This document shows, one piece after another, positions 7,862 to 17,185 of a stretch of 64,000 nt of DNA (its first letter is position 1; each line of letters begins with the position of its first letter). Location: the NCBI GenBank assembly GCA_009773335.1, contig WRPF01000002.1, positions 130,071 to 194,070 of the forward strand. The letters are read 5' to 3'. This DNA comes from Caulobacteraceae bacterium. GTDB taxonomy: Bacteria > Pseudomonadota > Alphaproteobacteria > Caulobacterales > Aquidulcibacteraceae. Under the pieces are notes generated by a model. The model saw only the letters and a program-made list of their open reading frames with translations, searched no databases and had not been told where the DNA came from. A program made the position numbers and the translations under genes.

Positions 7862-9751
7862 CTAATCCTGCAGGGCATAAGTCCCAGGCGCATCGCAGAT
7901 CGGCGCATAGCCGGCCTCAGGGGCGCCCTGGCGGGGCGGGCGAACAGGTTTTGTCGATCGCTCGGCGAGCCATGCGGTCCAGTGCGGCCACCATGACCCG
8001 TCGTGTTGCTGCGCTTTGTCCAGCCAATCTGTGGGATCGATGTAGGAATGGTGGTGAAGTGTGGTCAGGGCGCGAAACCTGCGGCGCGGATGGCCGAGCT
8101 CGGCGACAATACCCCCATTGTGGCCGCCATTGGTGAGAACGAACGTGACATCGCTGTTCGTCGACGGATGAACCTTGTAGACTGATCGCCACGGCGCGAC
8201 GTGATCGGTTTCTGTTCCGACTGCGAATATCGGCGCACGGATGTCTGAAAGCGCTACCGGGCGGCCGTCCACCTCATACTTGTCCGCCGCGAGTTCGTTG
8301 TTCAGCAGCAGCTTGCGCAAGTATTCCGAGTGCATGCGATAGGGCATCCGTGTCGCATCCCCATTCCACGCCATCAGATCTGTCATCGGTGCGCGTTCAC
8401 CCATCATGTAGTCCCGTACGATCCGCGACCAGACGAGGTCGTTGGAGCGCAGCATCTGAAAGGCGCCGGCCATCTGCCGCTCTTCGAGAAAGCCTTGCTC
8501 CCGCATCAGGTCTTCAAGGTAGGCCACCTCGCTCTCGCTGATGAAGAGCGTCAACTCGCCGGCTTCGCTGAACTCGTTCTGCGCGGCGAGCAGCGTGATG
8601 GAGGCGAGCCGATCGTCGCCGTCGCGCGCCATGGCGGCGGCGGCGATCGAAAGCAACGTGCCGCCGAGGCAATAGCCTACCGCATGTATTTTGTCGGCGC
8701 CGGTGATCTCTTGCACGGCGTCGAGCGCCGCGCGCGGTCCGAGGCGCAGATAATCGTCCATGCCCAAATCGCGATCTGCGGCGGTTGGGTTCTTCCAGGA
8801 AATCATGAAGACCGAAAAGCCTTGCTCGGTCAGGTATCTCACCAGCGAATTCTCGGCGCCGAGATCGAGGATGTAATATTTCATGATCCATGCGGGAGTG
8901 ATGAGGATCGGCTCCGGCCGCACCGTCTCTGTCACTGGCGCATATTGAATGAGTTCCATGAGGTCGTTGCGCAGGACAACCTTCCCCGGCGATATCGCCA
9001 GGTTGCGTCCCACTTCGAAGGCTTCGGCGCCTGACGGCCTCTCGTCGGCGGCCAGCCTCTTGATATCGTCTACGAGGTTGTTGGCGCCGCGGACAAAATT
9101 CGCCCCCGCTTCCGTCCGCGTTTTTTCGATCACTTCCGGGTTGAGCCAGGGCGTGTTTGATGGTGCGAACATGTCGAGCCATTGACGCACGGCGAACTGG
9201 GCGGCGCGTTCGTGCTGGCCTGTCATGCCGCGCACGTTTGTCGTGGCGTTGCGCCACCATTGTTCCGTCAACAGAAAACTCTGAGCGTAGAGACTATAGG
9301 GCGGTTGACGCCATGCTTCGTTGGTAAACCGGCGGTCCTGCGCCATCGGTTCGACGCAGGGAGCGGCCTTGCCGCCGGATGCCGCGCATTCCAGTGCGAA
9401 TTGCCAGAGGCGCGCCGATGACAGGATGGCGTTTTCCCAAAGCGCAAGCTGCTTTCCTGGCGACGCCGCCAGATGCATTGCCCAATCCCCCCAGACCGCG
9501 GCGATGGCCGCTGGCGACAGGCCGTGCGTTCTGCGGGCAAGGCGGGCGCGAAAGGTCTGATCAATTGCTTCCGCGGAAGCCTCAAAAAAGGGGACGGCGT
9601 GCACGCCGTCGGGCGCTGCGTGAGCAGCCGCTGACGCCTCCGTGGCGGCGACTGATGCGGCGCGAGGGCGTGCTTTTGCTTTGCTCGCGCCGCGCCCACT
9701 GGGCTGTTTGTCGCGCTGTTGCGAAATCCGCGATGGTTTACCGCTTTGCAT
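7862..9751 (-). CDS. phaC: class I poly(3-hydroxyalkanoate) polymerase
   Basis: 629 residues, in the usual range of class I PhaC, which polymerises (R)-3-hydroxyacyl-CoA into PHA granules. The N-terminal region is Ala/Lys-rich to about residue 45, then the PhaC_N domain (WRNATTNVRGMTG, SNTPWLNPEV) and an alpha/beta-hydrolase core. The lipase-like box is GYCLGG with catalytic C361; Asp (GTETDHVAPW) and His (NGGHNGG) of the triad follow. The start at 9751 overlaps the end of the NodT gene by 14 bp. No phaA, phaB, phasin or phaR is nearby; instead the gene is embedded in an efflux operon, an unusual location. Confidence 0.95.
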   Translation of the reverse strand: MQSGKPSRISQQRDKQPSGRGASKAKARPRAASVAATEASAAAHAAPDGVHAVPFFEASAEAIDQTFRARLARRTHGLSPAAIAAVWGDWAMHLAASPGKQLALWENAILSSARLWQFALECAASGGKAAPCVEPMAQDRRFTNEAWRQPPYSLYAQSFLLTEQWWRNATTNVRGMTGQHERAAQFAVRQWLDMFAPSNTPWLNPEVIEKTRTEAGANFVRGANNLVDDIKRLAADERPSGAEAFEVGRNLAISPGKVVLRNDLMELIQYAPVTETVRPEPILITPAWIMKYYILDLGAENSLVRYLTEQGFSVFMISWKNPTAADRDLGMDDYLRLGPRAALDAVQEITGADKIHAVGYCLGGTLLSIAAAAMARDGDDRLASITLLAAQNEFSEAGELTLFISESEVAYLEDLMREQGFLEERQMAGAFQMLRSNDLVWSRIVRDYMMGERAPMTDLMAWNGDATRMPYRMHSEYLRKLLLNNELAADKYEVDGRPVALSDIRAPIFAVGTETDHVAPWRSVYKVHPSTNSDVTFVLTNGGHNGGIVAELGHPRRRFRALTTLHHHSYIDPTDWLDKAQQHDGSWWPHWTAWLAERSTKPVRPPRQGAPEAGYAPICDAPGTYALQD

Positions 9752-11237
9752 CGGGAGTGCTCCGTCCCCGCAGCTCGTTAGCGCTGCCGGCTTCTGTGTG
9801 TGCAACGACCGCTTCGCGCGGCCCGCCAAGCGCGCGCACAAGCCGCACATTGGCAAGGAGGAGGTTTGTGCGGGCGTCGAGGCGTTCGGTCTCAACGTCG
9901 ATCAGCTCCCGATCGGATTCCAGGAGCGGCAGAAGGCTGTCTTCGCCGCTTTCGTAGCGCAATCGCGCGAGTTCTTGCGCGCGCATGTTCGCCTCGACGG
10001 CGTTGTCGAGTGCGGCGAGGGTTCGTCCGGCTTCCCCCGCTGTCGCGAGCGCGGCGTCTGCGTCGGCGAGCGCCGACATGACGACGTGATCGAAGCGCGC
10101 GAGCGCGGCTTGCGCTGCGGCCTCTTCGCTTCGGACCAGCGCTCGCAAACGGCCTCTGCCGAAGATCGGGAGACGCAGACTTGGGCCGAGCAGGCTTGTC
10201 CGGCTCTCCGCGTTGAAAAGATCGTCCAGATTTCGCGCTTCCGCGCCGAGGGCGCCGAAAAGCGTGAGCGAGGGATAGAGCCGTCCCTCCGCGACGCCGA
10301 TGCTCGCGGTCGTCGCGGCCAGTGTGCGCTCCGCTTGGCGCACGTCGGGTCGGCGCGCCAGCACCGATAGCGGCGCATCGTTGAGCGGAAGGTCTCGCGC
10401 GGCGAGATTGTCCGGCGTTCCCAGAAGCCGGCGCGCCGCCGCTTGGGGATTTTCCCCGGTGAGCAGTCCAAGCGCCAAACGCAAGCGAGCGATTTGCGCG
10501 CGAAGCGAGGGTACGCGCGCTTCGGCGCGTTGGCGGGCGGCCAGGGCGCGCTCAACGTCAAACCGGCTTGCGTCGCCCACGTCAAATCGCTCCTGAGCGA
10601 GTTCGAGCGTGCGCGCGCGAATTTCCACGGATCGTTCGGCGAGCGCGAGTTGGCCCTCTCTGCCGCGGAGCATGATATAGGTTTCCGCCGTCTCGGATGC
10701 GATGCTCAGCGCCAAGGCCATCTGCGCGGCGTCCAAGGCCTCGGTGCGAGCGCTGGCCGCTTCCACCGAACGCCAGATCGCCCCCGAGAGATCGAGGTTC
10801 CAGATTGCCGTCAGCTCAAGGTCGAGCACGTTGGCTTGGGTGGCGCCGCCGGGAAGCGCGCCAAAGGGAATGAGCCCATTTTCGCTGTTGTGGATGTCGC
10901 TCTGCGCCGCGCTCGCATTCGCGGACGGCCAGAGTTCGCCGATCGCGGCGCGCCGCAGCGCGCGTGCTCGTGCAACGTCCGCCGCGGCCGCGGCAAGAGA
11001 TCGGTTATTGGCGCTGGCGCGCGCCACCAGGTCGACCAACAACGGATCGCCAAAGGCGTCCCAGCCGGTTGGCGCAACCCCTGCCAGAGGCGCTTGCGAC
11101 AGCCATTCGGAGGGCGCCTCGAAACTCGGGGGGCGATAATCTGGTCCCACCGGATTGCCCAGCATCGCGCATCCAGACACGCTTGCCGCGGCGACGAAGA
11201 TCGCGCTCATGTGCAGGAGAGGGTTCGTACGCGTCAT
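9738..11237 (-). CDS. NodT-family outer-membrane efflux lipoprotein
   Basis: 499 residues from ATG 11237, whose ATGA overlaps the stop of the upstream permease. Signal peptide with lipobox VSGC, then the TolC/NodT fold: two OEP repeats with long Ala/Arg-rich coiled-coil helices (about 170-250 and 390-470) and the typical NPVGPDYRPP opening and LPLNDAPLSVLARRPDVRQAE middle motif. It would form the outer-membrane duct. Here it is coupled to an HlyD adaptor and ABC-2 exporter rather than an RND pump, completing a trans-envelope exporter. Confidence 0.92.
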   Translation of the reverse strand: MTRTNPLLHMSAIFVAAASVSGCAMLGNPVGPDYRPPSFEAPSEWLSQAPLAGVAPTGWDAFGDPLLVDLVARASANNRSLAAAAADVARARALRRAAIGELWPSANASAAQSDIHNSENGLIPFGALPGGATQANVLDLELTAIWNLDLSGAIWRSVEAASARTEALDAAQMALALSIASETAETYIMLRGREGQLALAERSVEIRARTLELAQERFDVGDASRFDVERALAARQRAEARVPSLRAQIARLRLALGLLTGENPQAAARRLLGTPDNLAARDLPLNDAPLSVLARRPDVRQAERTLAATTASIGVAEGRLYPSLTLFGALGAEARNLDDLFNAESRTSLLGPSLRLPIFGRGRLRALVRSEEAAAQAALARFDHVVMSALADADAALATAGEAGRTLAALDNAVEANMRAQELARLRYESGEDSLLPLLESDRELIDVETERLDARTNLLLANVRLVRALGGPREAVVAHTEAGSANELRGRSTPDAKR

Positions 11238-12331
11238 TGTGTTCTCGCTCGAAACATCCACGCCGCGGCTGGCAGTGTGACGGCGGCGATGATGACCAAT
11301 GGATAGGTGTTCGCCAGAATCTCCAGCGCCGGCATGTCTTTCAGGAAGACGCCATGCACAACGACCAGGAAGTGGCGAAGCGGGTTAATAAGCGTGAAGA
11401 CCTGCAACCAGCCCGGCATGTTCTCGATGGGAGCGCCGAAGCCGGACAACATGATCGCCGGCGCGATGAACGCGAACGCGCCAATGATGGCCTGCTGCTG
11501 GGTGGAAGAAATTGACGAAATGAACAGTCCGACGCCCAGCACGGCAGCGAGGAAAAACACCATCGCGACATAGAGCAATGGCAGCGACCCCGACAACGGG
11601 ATCGCGAACACGAACACGGCCAGGCCAATGAAGAGCGTTCCCTGCGCGGCGCCAATCAAGAACCCGGGCGCGATCTTTCCGATCATGATCTCTAGTGGGG
11701 TGAGCGGGGACACCAGCAATTGGTCGAACGTGCCGAGCTCGCGCTCGCGCGCCACCGAGAGCGTGGTGACGACGATACCGGTTAGCATCGAGATGATCGC
11801 CACCAGTGCTGGAACCATGAACCATCGATAGATGAGGTTTGGATTGAACCAGTGCCGCACGATCCCCTCGGTCAACAAAGGGCGGGGCCGTGCTTCCGCG
11901 CCCACGGCGCCGACGATTCGATTAACGTAGCCGAAGAGAATTTGCGAGGCGTTGGCGCGTCTGCCGTCCAGGATGATCTGCGCGCGCGCGGGGCGTCCGG
12001 CCTCTATCTCGCGTGAGAAATCCTGCGGGATCTCGATTGCGGCGAGCACACGACGGCTATCGATGGCGGGGGCGATCTCGCCAATGCTCGCCAAAGAAAT
12101 GACCTCGTCGAATGTCGGCGCCGCATCTATGCGAGAAACCAGCTCCCGGCCCCAGCGCCCCTGATCGAGATTGACGATCGCGATATCGACATTGCGCACC
12201 TCCAAAGTGGCGGCGAAGGTGAAAACGAAAAGCTGGATCAGGGGCGGCGCAATGAGCACCATCCGGCCGCGCGGGTCACGCAAGAGCGCGAGCAGTTCTT
12301 TTGTGATCAGGGAAAGGATGCGCGCCCACAT
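11234..12331 (-). CDS. ABC-2 type permease (YbhR-like)
   Basis: 365 residues. An N-terminal helix after LLALLRDPRGRMVLIAPPLIQL is followed by a large extracytoplasmic loop (about 45-170), then five C-terminal membrane helices with the ABC-2 signature ERELGTFDQLLVSPLTPLEIMIGKIAP. This is the layout of YbhR/YhhJ-type exporter permeases. It is the second permease of the pair, 3 nt after the first. With the ATPase and adaptor it should form a heterodimeric efflux pump; the E. coli homologue set YbhFSR exports drugs/cations. Substrate here unknown. Confidence 0.9.
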   Translation of the reverse strand: MWARILSLITKELLALLRDPRGRMVLIAPPLIQLFVFTFAATLEVRNVDIAIVNLDQGRWGRELVSRIDAAPTFDEVISLASIGEIAPAIDSRRVLAAIEIPQDFSREIEAGRPARAQIILDGRRANASQILFGYVNRIVGAVGAEARPRPLLTEGIVRHWFNPNLIYRWFMVPALVAIISMLTGIVVTTLSVARERELGTFDQLLVSPLTPLEIMIGKIAPGFLIGAAQGTLFIGLAVFVFAIPLSGSLPLLYVAMVFFLAAVLGVGLFISSISSTQQQAIIGAFAFIAPAIMLSGFGAPIENMPGWLQVFTLINPLRHFLVVVHGVFLKDMPALEILANTYPLVIIAAVTLPAAAWMFRARTQ

Positions 12332-12334
12332 GGT

Positions 12335-13477
12335 TCAGGCGATCCGCTTGGGCGTTAGGCGCCATGCAAAGAACAGCATCACCGCGCCCAAACCCAGCAT
12401 CTTGGCGATCGCGGGAAGCAGGACAGACCACACATCGCCGGCGAGAAAGACCGTCTGTAGGCCTGATACGAAATAACGTGCCGGGACGATGGTGGTGATG
12501 GCCTGAATCGGCGCCGGCATTGAGTCGATTTCGAACATGAAGCCCGACAGCAGCATCGCCGGCAGAAAGCCCGAAAAAAGCGCGAGCTGGGAGGCGACAA
12601 ACTGGTTCTTGGCCGCAGAGGAGATCAGCAGGCCCTGACCAAGCGCCGGCGCCAGGAAGGCGGCCGTCAACGCAAGAATGGCGAGAAATGAACCGCGAAA
12701 CGGGACGCCGAACAGAAATACCGCGGCCAACACGCACGCAGCCATCGTCGCCAAGGCGAGCAGAAAATAGGGGATCAGCTTTGAAGCCAGGAGTTCGAGC
12801 GAGGTCACGGGTGTCGCAAACACGGCCTCAAGGGTGCCGCGCTCCCACTCGCGCGCCATCACTAGGGCGGTGAGAAGGGTGCCGATGATGGTCATCACCA
12901 GCGCAATCGAGCCGGGGACAAGATTATATCGAGTGCGCAAATCTTCGTTGAACCAGAAGCGTGGCTCGATCGTGAGCGCGGGTTCTGCTGACAAGCCTTG
13001 GTCGCGGGCAAATTGGGTGGTCCAGGCGCCAAGCACGCCTTGAGAATAGTTGGCGACGATCTCGGCCGTGTTGGGCTGGGACCCATCGGTTATGATATAA
13101 ATCTGCGCTGGTCCCGAACCCCGTGCGCGCAGACGCTGCGAGAAGTCGGATGGAATCACGAGAAAGCCGCGAAGGCGGTTTGCTTGCAGCGCTACCTCGG
13201 CCAGCGCCTGGCTTTCATAGATGCGCGCGGCGAAATCCGGCGCGGTGAGGTATGCATTGGCGAGGCTCTCGGCGTCGGGCTCGCGCTCTTCGATCACGAT
13301 GCCGATCCGTACCGAGGCTGCGTCGAGGGAAATGCCATAGCCGAAAAGGAAGAGGAGAAAGAGCGGCAGGAAGAGTACGATCACGGCGCTCGAAGGGTCG
13401 CGCCAAATCTGCTTGCTCTCCTTGCGCGCGAGCGCGGCGATCCGGCTGAAGGCCCCATGAGGTCGCGCCGCGTTCAT
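12335..13477 (-). CDS. ABC-2 type permease (YbhS-like)
   Basis: 380 residues with the same architecture as its neighbour: first helix near residues 28-48 (VIVLFLPLFLLFLFGYGISL), an extracytoplasmic domain, then five membrane helices with EWERGTLEAVFATPVTSLELL. Its ATG overlaps the stop of the ATPase gene (ATGA), so subunits are translationally coupled. Forms the heterodimeric membrane channel with the downstream permease. Confidence 0.9.
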   Translation of the reverse strand: MNAARPHGAFSRIAALARKESKQIWRDPSSAVIVLFLPLFLLFLFGYGISLDAASVRIGIVIEEREPDAESLANAYLTAPDFAARIYESQALAEVALQANRLRGFLVIPSDFSQRLRARGSGPAQIYIITDGSQPNTAEIVANYSQGVLGAWTTQFARDQGLSAEPALTIEPRFWFNEDLRTRYNLVPGSIALVMTIIGTLLTALVMAREWERGTLEAVFATPVTSLELLASKLIPYFLLALATMAACVLAAVFLFGVPFRGSFLAILALTAAFLAPALGQGLLISSAAKNQFVASQLALFSGFLPAMLLSGFMFEIDSMPAPIQAITTIVPARYFVSGLQTVFLAGDVWSVLLPAIAKMLGLGAVMLFFAWRLTPKRIA

Positions 13478-15189
13478 GCTGCATCTCGCTGCGCATCGTT
13501 GCGCTCGATGAGGCGAATGAAGGCGTCTTCCATCGTGGGGTCGGGCAGGTCGGCGCCGCGCACTTGGGCCTTCAAGGCGTCAGGGCTGCCTTCTGCGACG
13601 AGGCGCGCGCGATAGATGAGGCTGATGCGATCGCAATATTCAGCCTCCTCCATGAAGTGCGTGGTGACCAGAACCGCGACATTCTTCTTCACCAGAGCAT
13701 TGATGTGGGACCAGAATTCGCGGCGCGCCAGAGGATCGACCCCGGAGGTCGGTTCGTCGAGAAAGAGCGCTTCTGGCTCGTGCAGCAGCGCGCTGGCCAG
13801 CGCCAGGCGCTGCTTGAACCCGAGCGACAGGGTTCCAGCGTTTCTGTGCGCGAGCGCTCCGAGTTCAAACACGTCGAGCATGGTGTCGATACGGCTTCGC
13901 CGATGGGCTCCCTTCAGCCCGTAAATGCCTGCGAAAAACTCAAGGTTCTGGCGCACGGACAACTCGCTATAGAGCGAGAATTTCTGCGCCATGTAACCGA
14001 GACGCGAGCGGGCCATTGGCGCGGCGCGGCGCAGATCGAAGCCCGCGACATGTCCCTCGCCGCCGGAGGGCGTGAGCAGGCCGCAGAGCATTTTGAATGT
14101 GGTCGATTTGCCCGCGCCGTTGGGCCCAAGCAGTCCGAAGACTTCGCCGGGACGCACCTGGAAGGTGATGTCTTGAGCGGCGACAAAATCGCCAAAGCGT
14201 TTGGTCAATCCTCGCGCTTCTATGACCGGGGCATCGCTGGCGGCGATTGTGCGCATCGCCTCGCCGAGCGGGGAGGGGCCCGCGTGCGAACCGCCTAACC
14301 GATCGACGAACGCATCCTCAAAACGGGGCGCTGCGGGCGACGCCCCTTGCAAGACGCGGGTCTGCGGGCTTGCGTCGGGGCGCGTCATTACCCGGATTGA
14401 ATCGCCTTGCAGCACCGCGTCGGCGATCGCTGGGTCGCTCTCCAGCGCCTGAAGAACACTGCGCTTCTCGGCAGCCGCTGGATGGAGCCGAAAGATGCGG
14501 CCGCGAACGCGCTCGGTTAGCCCCGCCGGGGGGCCGGTGTAGAGAAGCTGGCCGTGTGTAAGCAGAAGGGTTTCGTCGCAGCGTTCAGCTTCGTCGAGAT
14601 AAGATGTTGACCACACGATGGCCGTTTCCGGATCGACCAATGCGCGTACCATGGCCCACAATTCGCGGCGCGAGACTGGATCGACGCCGACCGAGGGCTC
14701 GTCGAGCAATAGCAGGCGCGGTCGACGCAGAAGCGCGCAGGCAAGACCCAGCTTTTGCTTCATGCCGCCGGAGAGCTTGCCGGCCAGCCGCTCCCTGAAC
14801 GGCTTCAAGTCGGTAAAATCGAGCAACCGATCAAATGATGCTTGCCGCTCGGTCTCCGAAAGGCCTTGCAGGTCGGCATAAAGATCGAGGTTTTCCTGAA
14901 CACTGAGGTCCTCATAGAGACCGAAGCGTTGGGGCATGTAGCCGATCGCCGCCTGCACGGCGCCGGGATTGGTTTTGGCGTCGGCGCCCAGGACTTCGAC
15001 CGCGCCCGAATCCGGCTGAACCAGCCCGGTCAGCAAGCGGATCATAGTGGTCTTGCCGGCCCCGTCCGGACCGACGATCCCCGTGAGGCGTCCCGCGTTG
15101 ATTGTCGCAGTGATGCTATCAAGCGCCGGGCGTTCGAGGCCGGCGAATGACTTTGTCACGTCCATCAGTCTGGCGAGCGGGGCGGTCAT
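13474..15189 (-). CDS. tandem ABC ATPase of ABC-2 exporter (YbhF-like)
   Basis: 571 residues with two complete nucleotide-binding domains in one chain. Domain 1 (about 5-235): Walker A GPDGAGKT, signature LSGGMKQK, Walker B LLLLDEPSVGVDP. Domain 2 (about 312-555): Walker A GPNGAGKS, signature LSLGFKQR, Walker B ALFLDEPTSGVDP. The second signature is LSLGF instead of LSGGQ, so one composite ATP site may be degenerate. Start at 15189 is chosen because the frame upstream is not family-like. It powers the two downstream ABC-2 permeases; 7 nt separate it from the HlyD gene. Confidence 0.93.
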   Translation of the reverse strand: MTAPLARLMDVTKSFAGLERPALDSITATINAGRLTGIVGPDGAGKTTMIRLLTGLVQPDSGAVEVLGADAKTNPGAVQAAIGYMPQRFGLYEDLSVQENLDLYADLQGLSETERQASFDRLLDFTDLKPFRERLAGKLSGGMKQKLGLACALLRRPRLLLLDEPSVGVDPVSRRELWAMVRALVDPETAIVWSTSYLDEAERCDETLLLTHGQLLYTGPPAGLTERVRGRIFRLHPAAAEKRSVLQALESDPAIADAVLQGDSIRVMTRPDASPQTRVLQGASPAAPRFEDAFVDRLGGSHAGPSPLGEAMRTIAASDAPVIEARGLTKRFGDFVAAQDITFQVRPGEVFGLLGPNGAGKSTTFKMLCGLLTPSGGEGHVAGFDLRRAAPMARSRLGYMAQKFSLYSELSVRQNLEFFAGIYGLKGAHRRSRIDTMLDVFELGALAHRNAGTLSLGFKQRLALASALLHEPEALFLDEPTSGVDPLARREFWSHINALVKKNVAVLVTTHFMEEAEYCDRISLIYRARLVAEGSPDALKAQVRGADLPDPTMEDAFIRLIERNDAQRDAA

Positions 15190-15196
15190 CGGGCGC

Positions 15197-16234
15197 CTAT
15201 TGCCTTTCCGCGGCGCCAGCGGCTCGCGGCGGCCGCGCGACGATGCGCACGCTTGCGGGCATGCCTTGGCGTAGAAGTTCATCCGGCTCGGCGACGATCA
15301 CGCGGACCTGGTAGACCAAGCCGCTGCGGAGATTTTCGGTTTGCACCGTTCTCGGCGTAAACTCGGCAGTTGGGGATACAAAGCCGACTTGGCCGACATA
15401 GAGCCGGCTGGCATCGGCGTCGGTCCAGATCTCGGCGCGCGCGCCGGGGACGACCCTGGCCAAATCCGTCCCTTGCACATAAGCGCGAACCCAGACGGGC
15501 CGATCGATCGCTAGCGAAAAAACGGCCTCGCCCGGTTGTACGATCGCGCCGGCCTCCCGCACGCGGGTCAGAATGACGCCAGCCGAAGGCGCGGTAAGCG
15601 TCGCATCGGCGAGCCGGGTCTCGACAGTGCGCAGCCGCGCCTCGGCTGCTGCATGCGCCGCACGCCCAACGGCAATGTCCTCGGCCCGAAACCCCTCGCG
15701 CGCCAGGCGGAGTTCGGCTTCCGCCACTCTCAATCGGGCTGCCGTCTCGTCGGCGCGGGCTCTGGATTCCGTTGCGGCCTGTTGCGAGACGGCGCCGCGC
15801 GTCTGCAATGACTCACGCCGCGCGGCGGTTTCCTCGGCGCTGCGCTGGGATGCGCGCGCTTCAATCACCCGCGCCTCGGCTCTGCGTATCTCAGCGGGCC
15901 GCATGCCCGCTTCGAGGCGGGTGAAGTCGGCCCGCCGCATCGCCAAATCCGCCGCCGCCGCCGCGCGCTCGTTTTCCAGCGGCGCCGCGTCAAGCCGCGC
16001 GAGGGCGTCGCCAGCTGCGACCCGATCGCCTTCCTCGACCAGAAGCTCGGCGATCCGACCGCTCACGCGAAATCCGAGTTGGACTTGGCGAATGTCCACG
16101 TTGCCCTGGAGGACAATCACCTGGCTGGCGTTGCGCTGCAGAATGGGCTGGATCGCGAACGTCCACAATGCTGCGGCGAGTGCCAGCGCCGCAGCGGCGA
16201 TTGCCGCAATCATTATAATCCGCTTGCGGGTCAT
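15197..16234 (-). CDS. HlyD-family periplasmic adaptor (YbhG-like)
   Basis: 345 residues. One N-terminal membrane anchor (about 8-28), then the split biotinyl-lipoyl domain (QLGFRVSGRIAELLVEEGDRV), a long Ala/Arg-rich coiled-coil hairpin (about 85-205), LTAPSAGVILTRVREAGAIVQPG and a beta-barrel region. It bridges inner-membrane permeases to the NodT outer-membrane factor. The ATG overlaps the stop of the tetR gene (ATGA). Confidence 0.92.
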   Translation of the reverse strand: MTRKRIIMIAAIAAAALALAAALWTFAIQPILQRNASQVIVLQGNVDIRQVQLGFRVSGRIAELLVEEGDRVAAGDALARLDAAPLENERAAAAADLAMRRADFTRLEAGMRPAEIRRAEARVIEARASQRSAEETAARRESLQTRGAVSQQAATESRARADETAARLRVAEAELRLAREGFRAEDIAVGRAAHAAAEARLRTVETRLADATLTAPSAGVILTRVREAGAIVQPGEAVFSLAIDRPVWVRAYVQGTDLARVVPGARAEIWTDADASRLYVGQVGFVSPTAEFTPRTVQTENLRSGLVYQVRVIVAEPDELLRQGMPASVRIVARPPRAAGAAERQ

Positions 16235-17052
16235 GTGCCTTGTTCCCCTTGGTTTTCGCGCAGCAGGATTGCACTCGCATTCGCGCAAATGGCGCGCTCC
16301 AGGATCGCCAGTTCACCAAGCCCAAGACGATCCCAGCCAAGCGTGCGGAGTGCGGCCGCGCGAGCCATCCGGAAAATCAACACTTGCCCAAGCAGCGCGA
16401 GCGCGCGTGCGCGGGTTTCCGGGTCATCAGGAGCAAGACCAAGCGCGATCGCGACAAGCCGGACCAGCAGCGCGAGCATGCGTCCCATGCCGCTGGAAAA
16501 AAGCATCTCGAACGCGGCGGTGGGTTGCATTTGTTCGCGCAAGATGATCCGCGCCCAATCGTCGGACGCCTCGACCAGAAGGACGTGCGCGATGGCCTTC
16601 AGCGCGAACAGCACCATGTCCTTGGCGTCCGCGGGCGTCACGGCGCCGGATGCCAAGCGAACCTCGATTGCGTCCGCGGCGGGCCGGATATGCGCGCTCA
16701 TCGCGTCGGCGATGTGTTGAACCACACCCTGGTAGAGTTCGGGCTTGCCGCCAAAATAGTATGTGATGGCCTGGAGGTTTGCGCCGCTTTCGGCGGCGAT
16801 CATGCGTGTGGTCGCCGCCGCGTAGCCTTCCCGCGAAAACACCGTGAGCGCTGCTCGGATCAGCTTCGCGCGCGTATCGTCCTGCACTTTTCGTCCATAG
16901 CCGCGCTTTGATGATGCGCTCGCTAAAATCGCTCCCGCCTTGCGCGGCTGTCGGGCGCCATCGTCCGGCCCGGCTTTCCCCGCCTGCGGTTTTTGAGCCT
17001 TTGCGCGTGGAACCGGCTTGGCGCCGCGTTGTGTTGGGTTTTTCGAGCTCAT
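16231..17052 (-). CDS. TetR-family regulator, CecR (YbiH)-like
   Basis: 273 residues. A Lys/Pro/Ala-rich N-terminal tail (1-55) precedes the TetR helix-turn-helix (about 58-105, with FSREGYAAATTRMIAAESGANLQAITYYFGGK). The C-terminal ligand domain resembles the CecR type (ILREQMQPTAAFEMLF). In E. coli, CecR controls ybhGFSR, the same gene order found here, which supports repression of its own operon. A perfect 16-bp palindrome 43 bp upstream of the start is the obvious operator. The basic tail is longer than in E. coli. Confidence 0.9.
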   Translation of the reverse strand: MSSKNPTQRGAKPVPRAKAQKPQAGKAGPDDGARQPRKAGAILASASSKRGYGRKVQDDTRAKLIRAALTVFSREGYAAATTRMIAAESGANLQAITYYFGGKPELYQGVVQHIADAMSAHIRPAADAIEVRLASGAVTPADAKDMVLFALKAIAHVLLVEASDDWARIILREQMQPTAAFEMLFSSGMGRMLALLVRLVAIALGLAPDDPETRARALALLGQVLIFRMARAAALRTLGWDRLGLGELAILERAICANASAILLRENQGEQGT

Positions 17053-17094
17053 GGGCGCCTTCTATCGCGTTCAACATAGGCGAGTTTTGAACTA

Positions 17095-17110
17095 AGTCAA
17101 TCGATTGACT
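17095..17110. promoter_or_regulatory. 16-bp perfect palindrome, probable TetR/CecR operator
   Basis: AGTCAATCGATTGACT is identical to its reverse complement. It lies between the divergent tetR-efflux operon and the cytochrome c-type gene. Size, symmetry and AT-rich centre fit a TetR-family dimer site. Confidence 0.7.
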
Positions 17111-17185
17111 GAATTAGGTTCGTTCGTTATGGGGTAGCGGACAGCCGGAAGACAGAGGCGTTTGGCCACAATGAGGACAAGGCGC

